DNA of 8,337 bases, taken from the NCBI GenBank assembly GCA_903885885.1, contig CAISKJ010000930.1:1-8337 (forward strand), given 5' to 3'. Shown here piece after piece: positions 1 to 6,648 of the stretch. A program made the translations under genes and the position numbers. The first letter of the stretch is position 1; the number at the start of each line of letters is the position of its first letter. Origin of the DNA: an uncultured delta proteobacterium (lineage in GTDB: Bacteria > Myxococcota_A > Polyangia > Polyangiales > Ga0077539). The notes beneath the pieces are model-generated. The model worked only from the letters and a program-made list of their open reading frames with translations. It ran no database searches and was not told where the DNA came from.

Positions 1-1128
<1,128 letters not shown>

Positions 1129-1231
1129 CGGGTGCGATCGACTCCTCTCGGCGGCCGCGAAATCAAGCGCGGCGCCATCCGAGACGTTAACCGATCACCC
1201 CGGCCAGCGCGACATTCTGGGGCAGTTGGAC

Positions 1232-1260
1232 TTGAAAACGAGAACCGCTCTCACTATTAT
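1232..1260 (+). promoter_or_regulatory. sigma70-like promoter for bfd(-bfr)
   Basis: TTGAAA (1232-1237) and TATTAT (1255-1260) are separated by exactly 17 nt. This is a near-consensus housekeeping promoter and stands out in GC-rich surroundings. The predicted transcript start near 1267 leaves a leader of about 50 nt before the bfd ATG. It is the only strong promoter-like match seen in the 188-bp divergent region; no convincing match facing the kinase was found. Assignment is by consensus matching only. Confidence 0.6.
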
Positions 1261-1266
1261 CGTGAG
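1250..1266. promoter_or_regulatory. inverted repeat over the -10 element, possible operator
   Basis: CTCAC (1250-1254) and GTGAG (1262-1266) form a perfect 5-bp inverted repeat with a 7-nt centre that contains the TATTAT -10 element. A second short repeat, GAGA-N5-TCTC (1240-1252), lies in the promoter spacer. A repressor bound here would block RNA polymerase, which would suit an iron-storage operon. The arms are short, the match to a classical Fur box is poor, and the regulator is unknown. Confidence 0.3.
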
Positions 1267-1316
1267 CAGGTCGTGCGTCGGCGTGACGCGTGCGGCCCGA
1301 AGGTGAGACTCCTCCG

Positions 1317-1547
1317 ATGATCGTGTGCGTGTGTCATGGCGTTCGTTGCACGGCGGTTCGCGCGGCCATCGGCGGCGGGGCGCACACGGTCGACGCGGTG
1401 GGCTCGTCGTGCGGCGCGGGCACCGACTGCGGCGCGTGCCGCGGCATGATCGAAGACATGATCGACGAGGCCCTCGAGGAGCAGTCGGCGACCCGCGTCG
1501 ACGCGCGGGGCCGCACGCACCTCGCGCTCTCCGTCTCGTCGGCGTAG
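1317..1547 (+). CDS. bfd: bacterioferritin-associated ferredoxin
   Basis: A 76-residue [2Fe-2S] protein of the Bfd family. The four cluster ligands sit at Cys4, Cys6, Cys38 and Cys41, the CxC-N31-CxxC pattern and numbering of characterised Bfd proteins; two more Cys (11 and 32) are present. Bfd docks on bacterioferritin at the haem and passes electrons in, reducing stored Fe(III) so that Fe(II) can leave the shell. The ATG at 1317 gives the classical N-terminus MIVCVC; an in-frame GTG at 1290 would add nine residues with no family counterpart. AAGGTGAG at 1300-1307 can serve as ribosome binding site, 9 nt before the ATG. The gene is followed after 117 bp by bfr, its expected partner, and is preceded by a strong promoter-like sequence. 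The C-terminal 25 residues after the cluster domain are less conserved in appearance. Confidence 0.95.
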   Translation: MIVCVCHGVRCTAVRAAIGGGAHTVDAVGSSCGAGTDCGACRGMIEDMIDEALEEQSATRVDARGRTHLALSVSSA

Positions 1548-1584
1548 CGCGTTCTGCCTGAGGCTCGCGCGGGGCGCGCTGGCG

Positions 1585-1603
1585 CGCGACGTTGGGCGTC
1601 GCG
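1585..1603. repeat. perfect 7-bp hairpin between bfd and bfr
   Basis: CGCGACG (1585-1591), loop TTGGG (1592-1596) and CGTCGCG (1597-1603) form a perfect stem-loop in the 117-bp gap between bfd and bfr. No T-tract follows, so it does not look like a standard intrinsic terminator. It could partly attenuate transcription, protect the end of a processed bfd transcript or be a protein-binding site, but in DNA this GC-rich it could also be chance. Confidence 0.35.
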
Positions 1604-1664
1604 GCGGCCGCGATGTTTGTTAGAGTCCGCCGCCCGCTACGTCGGGAAGGAGCTGCGCATCGCC

Positions 1665-2138
1665 ATGAAGGGTCAGCAAGCCGTCATCGACACACTCAAC
1701 CAGGTGCTCACCGCCGAGCTCACCGCGGTGAACCAGTACTTCGTGCACGCGAAGATGTGCCGCAACTGGGGGTACAGCCGCCTCGCGTCGTACATCCAGA
1801 AGGAGTCGATCGACGAGATGAAGCACGCCGACAAGCTCATCGAGCGCATTCTGTACCTCGACGGCGTGCCCAACCTGCAGCGGCTCAACAAGGTGAACGT
1901 GGGCGAGACGGTGCCCGAGCAGCTGAAGCTCGACCTCGACGTCGAGAAGGAGGCCGTGCTCCGCCTCAACGAGGGCATGAAGCTCTGCCGCGACCTCGGC
2001 GACAACGGCACCGAAGACCTCTTTCGCCACATTCTGGTCGCCGAAGAGGAGCACGCCGACTGGATCGAGGCGCAGCTCACGCTGATCGAGCAGGTGGGCC
2101 TCGCGAACTACCTCTCGCAGCAGATTCACGGCGGCTGA
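1665..2138 (+). CDS. bfr: bacterioferritin (haem-containing ferritin)
   Basis: The product has 157 residues, the usual bacterioferritin length, and forms the 24-subunit iron-storage shell of the cytoplasm. All functional residues fall at the E. coli Bfr numbering. The di-iron ferroxidase centre is Glu18, Glu51, His54, Glu94, Glu127 and His130, with Tyr25 nearby. Met52 is the axial ligand of the haem shared between two subunits. It oxidises Fe(II) with O2 or H2O2 and stores ferric mineral; Bfd, encoded just upstream, reduces the haem for release. The start is the ATG at 1665 with AAGGAG at 1647-1652; an earlier in-frame TTG at 1617 would add 16 residues unlike the family. A weak -10-like TAGAGT (1621-1626) without a matching -35 could give bfr its own transcript, so the pair may be an operon or separately transcribed. 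No terminator with a T-tract was seen after the stop. Confidence 0.97.
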   Translation: MKGQQAVIDTLNQVLTAELTAVNQYFVHAKMCRNWGYSRLASYIQKESIDEMKHADKLIERILYLDGVPNLQRLNKVNVGETVPEQLKLDLDVEKEAVLRLNEGMKLCRDLGDNGTEDLFRHILVAEEEHADWIEAQLTLIEQVGLANYLSQQIHGG

Positions 2139-2320
2139 GCGCTCACCCCGCGCAGCGCCACCGCGGCCTCGTACACGGTGCCCGCGAGCGGCGCCGTCTC
2201 CATCATCGACTCGAGAAGATCCCATCAGTCGCGGTGCGCGGCCACCCTGCCGTCGCGCCGCGTGCGGCGGGGCACGCCCTCGACGCGCAGCGCGGGCCCG
2301 AAGGCCCTGGGCGTCGTGAG
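2126..2320 (-). pseudogene. remnant of an NTF2/SnoaL-like protein gene (C-terminal part, internal stop)
   Basis: The gap between bfr and the protease holds a minus-strand frame with strongly coding-like codons, broken by a TGA at 2225-2227. Read through, it gives DGRVAAHRD, the stop, then WDLLESMMETAPLAGTVYE, ending at a TGA at 2126-2128 inside the bfr 3' end. This resembles the C-terminus of SnoaL/NTF2-like cone-fold proteins, in which a 'DGRV..H.D(aromatic)WD' strand is followed by a helix with a Pro-(hydrophobic)-Gly turn; the stop sits where the aromatic residue is expected. The upstream residues (AFGPALRVEGV) also suit the preceding strand. About 100 N-terminal residues of such a protein are missing, because the protease gene now occupies that space. 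I infer a deletion-truncated pseudogene. The family match is from memory of the motif, not a search. Confidence 0.45.
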
Positions 2321-2333
2321 GCCGGGCGAGGGA

Positions 2334-2963
2334 TCAGGCGCGGGCGGTGCGGGTGATCACCTGCAGGCTCTGGTAGCCGAGCAGGCCGAAGAGCACCGCG
2401 GTGTACATGCGGCCGGCCATCACCGACCACACGACCACGAGGCCCGCCACGATGACCGCGAGCACGCGCACCGCGTACTGGCGCCGCGGGCCGGCGAGGG
2501 CGAGCGCCACGTGTCCGCCGTCGAGGGGCGGCACGGGCAGGAGGTTCATGACGCCCCACCAGAAGTTCACCGACACGATGAACGAGAGCAGCGTGAAGGC
2601 GTTGGGCGACATGATCACGGCGGGAAACTGCCACGGGATCGCGTAGGCGACGGCCGCGAGGGCGAAGCCCGCGAAGGGGCCCGCGAGCGTCATGAGCACC
2701 TCTTGCGAGCGCGTGAGCTTGCGGTCGGGGTAGGTGAGCCCGCCCATGCTGTGCAGCTTGATCTTCGCGCGCGCGCCGAAGGCGATGGTCGCGAGGGCGT
2801 GACCGAGCTCGTGCACCATGATCGAGACGAACACCACGAGCACCCACAGCACGATGGCGGGGCCGCGCAGGTTGCTGCCCATGACGAAGGCCATGAGCCA
2901 GAAGAGGGGTTCGACCTCGATCGGGATGCGACCGAGGCGAAAGCGCAGCGTGAGGTTCTCCAT
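2334..2963 (-). CDS. site-2 protease-type M50 membrane metalloprotease
   Basis: A 209-residue multi-span membrane protein counted from ATG at 2963. The zinc motif HExxH reads HELGH (His51, Glu52, His55) inside the hydrophobic segment around residues 35-58. The third ligand lies in the family motif NLLPVPPLDGG (Asp148). Further membrane segments are near residues 85-112, 118-142 and 163-190. These are the signatures of peptidase family M50 (site-2 protease, SpoIVFB group), which cleaves substrates within the membrane, often in signalling by regulated proteolysis. There is no PDZ domain, unlike RseP, so it is a compact member; its substrate cannot be inferred. A GTG at 2987 would add eight residues; neither start has a good Shine-Dalgarno sequence and I prefer the ATG. 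It lies 50 bp downstream of the acyl-CoA ligase on the same strand, so the two are probably co-transcribed. Confidence 0.92.
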   Translation of the reverse strand: MENLTLRFRLGRIPIEVEPLFWLMAFVMGSNLRGPAIVLWVLVVFVSIMVHELGHALATIAFGARAKIKLHSMGGLTYPDRKLTRSQEVLMTLAGPFAGFALAAVAYAIPWQFPAVIMSPNAFTLLSFIVSVNFWWGVMNLLPVPPLDGGHVALALAGPRRQYAVRVLAVIVAGLVVVWSVMAGRMYTAVLFGLLGYQSLQVITRTARA

Positions 2964-3013
2964 GAGGGTGCTTCGTAACGTAGACACCCCGCGGGGCTTC
3001 GTCGAGGTTCGCG

Positions 3014-4636
3014 CTACGCGCCGAGGAGGCGGTCGCCGTACTCCTCACGCAGCTTCGACTTGAGAAACTTGCCCGTCGAGGTGCGCGGCACCTGCGCGAC
3101 GAAGACCACGTCGTCGGGGAGCCAGAACTTCGGAAACAGCGGCGCGAGGTGGGCGATGAGCTCCTCGCGCGTCGCGGCGTGATCGGGCTTGAGCACGACG
3201 GCGGCGATGGGACGTTCGTCCCACTTGGGGTGCTTCGCGGCGAACACCGCGGCCTCGAGCACGGCGTGGTGGCTCATGAGCGCGTTCTCGAGGGCCACCG
3301 AGCTGATCCACTCGCCGCCGGATTTCACCACGTCTTTCGCGCGGTCGGTGATGCGCACGTAGCCCTCGTCGTCGAGGGTGACCACGTCGCCCGTTTTGAA
3401 CCACCCGTCGGCGGTGAAGCGATCGGCGCCTTCGCCGCCGAGGTACGCGCTCGCCACGAAGGGCCCGCGCACCTCGAGCTCGCCCATGGAGACACCGTCC
3501 CAGGGGAGCACCTTGCCCGCGTCGTCGACGTGCCGCGTCTCGACGAAGGCCGCGGCGTAGCCCTGCGTGGAGCGCACCTTGAGCCGGTCTTCTTCAGAGA
3601 CGTTCTCGAGGTGCGACTTGATGCGCGCGACGGTGCCCAGGGGGTTGGTCTCGGTCATGCCCCAGGCGTGCGTGACCTCGAGCTTGTGACGGGCGCGAAA
3701 GCCCTGAATCATGGCGGGCGGCGCGGCCGCACCGCCGATCACCATGGAGCGCACCGACGAGAGGTCGAAGCGCGCGGGGTCTTGATCGAGGAGCGCGAGG
3801 ATGCCCAGCCAGATGGTGGGCACGCCGGCCGCGAGGGTGACCTTCTCGCTCGCCATGAGGTCGACGATGGAGGCCGCGTCGAGGTGCGGCCCCGGGAACA
3901 CGAGCTTCGCCCCGGTGGCCGCCGCGCAGAACGGGAGACCCCACGCGTTGGCGTGAAACATGGGCACCACGGGGAGCACCGTGTCGCTCTCGGAGACGCC
4001 GAGGGTGTCGGTCATGCACGCGACGAGGGTGTGCAGCACGCACGAGCGGTGGCTGTACACGACGCCCTTGGGGTTGCCCGTCGTGCCCGAGGTGTAACAG
4101 ATCATCGCGGCGTCGTTCTCGTCGAGCGCGGGCCACGGGTACGCGGGCGACTCGGGCGCGAGGAGGGCCTCGTAGTCGAGGTGCTTGTCGGCCATGGGCG
4201 CCGCGGTGTCGCGCATCACGATCACCTGCTCGATGGAGGGCACGTGCTCGATGAACTTCGCGAGGAGCGGGAGCAGCGTCTCATCGACGACGACGACCTT
4301 GTCGCCCGCGTGGCGCGCGATGTAGGCGATCTCGGTGGGGTGCAGGCGGAGGTTGAGCGTGTGGAGCACCGCGCCCATGGAGGGGACGGCGAGGTAGAGC
4401 TCCAGGTGGCGCGCGTGGTTCCACGCGAGGGTGGCGACGCGGTCGCCGGGGCCGACGCCGAGCTTCGCGAGGGCGTGCGCGAGGCGGCCCGCGCGCTCGT
4501 GGACGTCGCGCCACGTCGTGCGGTGCAGCGACCGGTCGGGGCGCCGGGAGACGATCTCGCGCCGCGGGGCGTACCGCGCCGACCGCTCGAGGAGGTGTGT
4601 GATCGTGAGGGGGACGTTCATCATGGATGCGCGCAT
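3014..4636 (-). CDS. AlkK-like medium/long-chain fatty acyl-CoA ligase
   Basis: A 540-residue member of the AMP-forming adenylate superfamily. It activates a carboxylic acid with ATP to an acyl-adenylate and then transfers it to CoA. Core motifs in order: the phosphate loop YTSGTTGNPKG (181-191), AWGMTE (324-329), GWFKTGD with Asp417 contacting the ribose, DRAKDVVKSGGEWIS (431-445) with the hinge region, and the C-terminal catalytic lysine Lys523 in TSTGKFLK. Stretches such as LPVVPMFHANAWG and the KWDERP segment resemble Pseudomonas AlkK, so a medium- or long-chain fatty acid is the likely substrate; chain length cannot be read from sequence. The start is uncertain: ATG at 4636 gives MRASMMNVPL, matching the AlkK-type N-terminus in length, while ATGs at 4624 and 4621 are alternatives; none has a clear ribosome binding site. 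The frame stays open far upstream, but that extension lies opposite the 4691 gene and is unlike the family. Confidence 0.94.
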   Translation of the reverse strand: MRASMMNVPLTITHLLERSARYAPRREIVSRRPDRSLHRTTWRDVHERAGRLAHALAKLGVGPGDRVATLAWNHARHLELYLAVPSMGAVLHTLNLRLHPTEIAYIARHAGDKVVVVDETLLPLLAKFIEHVPSIEQVIVMRDTAAPMADKHLDYEALLAPESPAYPWPALDENDAAMICYTSGTTGNPKGVVYSHRSCVLHTLVACMTDTLGVSESDTVLPVVPMFHANAWGLPFCAAATGAKLVFPGPHLDAASIVDLMASEKVTLAAGVPTIWLGILALLDQDPARFDLSSVRSMVIGGAAAPPAMIQGFRARHKLEVTHAWGMTETNPLGTVARIKSHLENVSEEDRLKVRSTQGYAAAFVETRHVDDAGKVLPWDGVSMGELEVRGPFVASAYLGGEGADRFTADGWFKTGDVVTLDDEGYVRITDRAKDVVKSGGEWISSVALENALMSHHAVLEAAVFAAKHPKWDERPIAAVVLKPDHAATREELIAHLAPLFPKFWLPDDVVFVAQVPRTSTGKFLKSKLREEYGDRLLGA

Positions 4637-4690
4637 GGTCTGAGACGATATCGCGATCGCGCGAGCGGGCGTATAGGCTCCGGGCGCACC
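4637..4690. promoter_or_regulatory. divergent promoter region with overlapping palindromes
   Basis: These 54 bp must contain the start signals for both the ligase (leftward) and the envelope-protein gene (rightward). The A/T-rich core at 4670-4677 can be read as a -10 in either direction (TATAGG on plus, TATACG on minus), but neither has a convincing -35. Two overlapping palindromes lie beside it, CGATATCG (4646-4653) and CGCGATCGCG (4652-4661), and could be an operator. No Shine-Dalgarno sequence is evident for either gene, so short or leaderless transcripts are possible. Confidence 0.3.
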
Positions 4691-5485
4691 ATGAAGCCCA
4701 CCGCCCTGATCGTCGCCGTCGCCGCGCTTGCACTCCCCGTCCGCGCGGTCGCGCAGCCCGCGCTGCCCCCGCCGCCGCCTTCGCCGTGGGGCGGTCCGTC
4801 GGTCGCGCCGGCATCCGTCGCCGCGCCGTCGGACACGGCGGCCGCGCGGCTCCGTCGCCTCGACGCGGTGCTCACCTGGCACGCCGACAACGAGCGCTCG
4901 CGGCGCCTCGCGGTGACCATTACGGGCGCCGTGGTGGGCACGGTGAGCCTCGGCCTCGGGCTCGGCCTCGCCTCGCGCGACTCGTCGAGCGACCAGGTGG
5001 CGGGCGTGTTCGCGGGCTCGCTGGGCATCGGCTGCCTGCTGGGCGTGGGTATCGGCGCGCTGCTCCCGCGCGTGTGGGACCGCGTGCTCGAGCCGTTGCG
5101 TGAGGCCCAGGAGCGTCGCGAGCGCCCCGAGGTGATCGTGGCGCGCGCCGAGTCGCTGTGGCGCGAGCAGGCCGAGCGCAGCCGCAACGCGCGGCGCGTC
5201 GCGGCGATGTCGCTCACGATCATCGGCGGCGCGTCGCTCATCGCGGGCTCGGTGTTTCTCCTCGCGACGCCGCGGCGTCGCTCGGAGGTGAGCACCTACC
5301 GCGCGTCGGGCGTCACGCTGCTCGGCACCGGTGCGCTCACGGGTGTGCTCGGCGCGAGCCTCTTGTTCACCGCCGACCCCCTCGAGCAGTCGTGGGAGGT
5401 CTACGAGCGCGCCTCGGGCCCGATCACGTTCGGCGTGGCGCCCACGCAAGACGGCGCCGTGGCCGCGGTCGGCGGCGTGTTCTGA
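4691..5485 (+). CDS. exported or envelope protein of unknown function with an internal duplication
   Basis: I do not recognise a named family. The 264-residue product starts with a Sec signal peptide (KPTALIVAVAALALPVRAVA, likely cut between Ala21 and Gln22), then a Pro-rich stretch (PPPPP at 26-30). The rest looks like two copies of one unit, about residues 63-138 and 157-240. Each begins Trp-(x)n-ERSR, continues with a Gly/Ala/Leu-rich membrane hairpin of two segments (about 73-94 and 103-125; 169-191 and 206-226), and ends with an LE..(x)W or W..(x)LE acidic helix. Charged, Arg/Glu-rich segments (126-168) connect the copies. The C-terminus (GPITFGVAPTQDGAVAAVGGVF) is strand-like and ends in Phe, as in many outer-membrane-associated proteins. 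The stop is 7 bp before the glycosyltransferase start, so the two are probably co-transcribed. Function unknown; an inner-membrane four-helix protein is the main alternative to an outer-envelope location. Confidence 0.8.
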   Translation: MKPTALIVAVAALALPVRAVAQPALPPPPPSPWGGPSVAPASVAAPSDTAAARLRRLDAVLTWHADNERSRRLAVTITGAVVGTVSLGLGLGLASRDSSSDQVAGVFAGSLGIGCLLGVGIGALLPRVWDRVLEPLREAQERRERPEVIVARAESLWREQAERSRNARRVAAMSLTIIGGASLIAGSVFLLATPRRRSEVSTYRASGVTLLGTGALTGVLGASLLFTADPLEQSWEVYERASGPITFGVAPTQDGAVAAVGGVF

Positions 5486-5492
5486 GGGCGCG

Positions 5493-6644
5493 ATGAGCAG
5501 CGAGAGCACCCGCGATGCGCGGCCCGCGCCCGTGCGCGTCACGTACTTTATCAACTCGTTTGTGCAGGGGGGCGCCGAGCGTCAGCTGGCCGAGCTGATC
5601 AAGGGCCTCGATCGCGCGCGCTTCACCCCGTCGCTGATCGTGTGCGAGCGCAACGACCAGCTCGGCGAGGCGCTCGACCTCGCGGCGATGCACAGCCTCG
5701 ACGACGCGCTGTTTCCGACGCCGTGGGGCGTGGCGCGCCTCGCCCGCGCGCTGCGCGAACAGCGGCCCGACCTTGTGCACACGGTGAAGGGCCTCGAGAA
5801 CGCGCTCGGGCGCGTGGTGGCGCGCGCGGTGGGCGTTCCGCGCGTGGTGGCCTCGGTGCGCTGCCCGCGGCTCACGGCCGCGCAGCGCGTGGGCGAGGCG
5901 CTCACCCGCGGCTACGGCGACGTCACCATCGTGAACTCCGTGGGCATTCGAAGGGAGCTCGTCGCGATCGGCTTTCGCGAGTCGGAGGTCGCGCTCGTGG
6001 AGAACGGCGCCGACCTCGCGCGCTTCGTCCCCCTCGACGCGGATCGGCGCGCGGCCGTGCGGCGCGAGTGGGCCGCGGGCGACGGGCCGCTGTGGGTGAT
6101 GCCCGGTCGCCTCTCGCCCGAGAAGAACCAGCGCGCGGTGATCGGCGCGCTCGCGGCCCTCGACGCGCGGGGCGCGCTCCCGCCGGGGCTGCGCGTGGTG
6201 TTCGCGGGGCGCGACTCGCTGCTCGTGTACGGGCGCAGCGTGAAGGCCGCGGCGCGGCTGCGCGGGCTCTCGTCGCGGTGCGTGTTCGCGGGGCACGTGG
6301 CGCGCGTCGAGGCGCTCGTGGCGGCGAGCGACCTGGTGCTGCTCCCCTCGCACTACGAGGGGCTCCCCAACGCGGTGATCGAGGCGATGGCGTGCGGCGT
6401 TCCGGTGCTGGTGACGCCCGAGGCCAACGCCGACGCGCTGGTGAGCGACGGCGTCGAGGGCGTGGTGGCCGCGAGCCCATCGGCGGGTGATGTTGCGCGC
6501 GCGATGGGGCGCTTTCTCGCGCTCGATGCGGCCGCGCGGGCCGCGATGGGCGCGGCGGGGAACGCGCACGCCACGCGACGGTTTACGCGGGCGCGCATGG
6601 TCGAGAGCACGCAGGCGGTGTACGCGCGGCTCCTCGCGCGGTAG
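5493..6644 (+). CDS. GT4-family glycosyltransferase (GT-B fold)
   Basis: A 383-residue retaining glycosyltransferase. The N-terminal acceptor domain (about 15-185) starts with a beta strand, VRVTYFINSF, and the typical glycine turn GGAERQL (26-32). The C-terminal nucleotide-sugar domain (about 195-375) has GRLSPEKN (205-212, Arg206 and Lys211 expected to hold the donor phosphates) and the EX7E motif in HYEGLPNAVIEAMACGVPV (Glu289 and Glu297). It transfers a sugar from an activated nucleotide donor to an acceptor that cannot be deduced here, probably a lipid-linked or surface polysaccharide at the cytoplasmic face of the membrane. There are no transmembrane segments. The ATG at 5493 is preceded by GAGGG at 5484-5488, overlapping the upstream stop, which supports translational coupling with the 4691 gene. 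No other polysaccharide genes are in view, so its pathway is open. Its end is 4 bp from the convergent exporter gene. Confidence 0.93.
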   Translation: MSSESTRDARPAPVRVTYFINSFVQGGAERQLAELIKGLDRARFTPSLIVCERNDQLGEALDLAAMHSLDDALFPTPWGVARLARALREQRPDLVHTVKGLENALGRVVARAVGVPRVVASVRCPRLTAAQRVGEALTRGYGDVTIVNSVGIRRELVAIGFRESEVALVENGADLARFVPLDADRRAAVRREWAAGDGPLWVMPGRLSPEKNQRAVIGALAALDARGALPPGLRVVFAGRDSLLVYGRSVKAAARLRGLSSRCVFAGHVARVEALVAASDLVLLPSHYEGLPNAVIEAMACGVPVLVTPEANADALVSDGVEGVVAASPSAGDVARAMGRFLALDAAARAAMGAAGNAHATRRFTRARMVESTQAVYARLLAR

Positions 6645-6648
6645 CGGG

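Noticed and set aside
1129..1200. Promoter for the kinase on the minus strand.
   Set aside because: No -35/-10 pair with acceptable spacing was found; isolated TTGATT and TTAACG matches are not enough.
2225..2227. The in-frame TGA of the NTF2-like remnant as a selenocysteine codon.
   Set aside because: The gene lacks its N-terminal part, NTF2-like proteins are not known selenoproteins, and no selenocysteine insertion hairpin was identified just downstream.
2178..2978. Plus-strand open frame opposite the M50 protease.
   Set aside because: Shadow frame: the composition is His/Glu/Arg-rich without domains, while the minus strand carries intact HExxH and LDGG motifs.
2987..2996. CCCCGCGGGG palindrome between ligase and protease as a terminator.
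   Set aside because: It has no loop and no T-tract, and it overlaps the possible GTG start of the protease.
3149..5485. Very long open frame on the plus strand across the whole acyl-CoA ligase region.
   Set aside because: Only the part from 4691 has a signal peptide and protein-like composition. The upstream part is the antisense shadow of the ligase, rich in His/Arg/Val/Gly, which is common in very GC-rich genes.
4637..5554. N-terminal extension of the acyl-CoA ligase frame by about 300 residues.
   Set aside because: It is low-complexity Arg/Ala/His-rich, lies opposite the 4691 gene, and the ligase family ends at the 4636 start in length and alignment.
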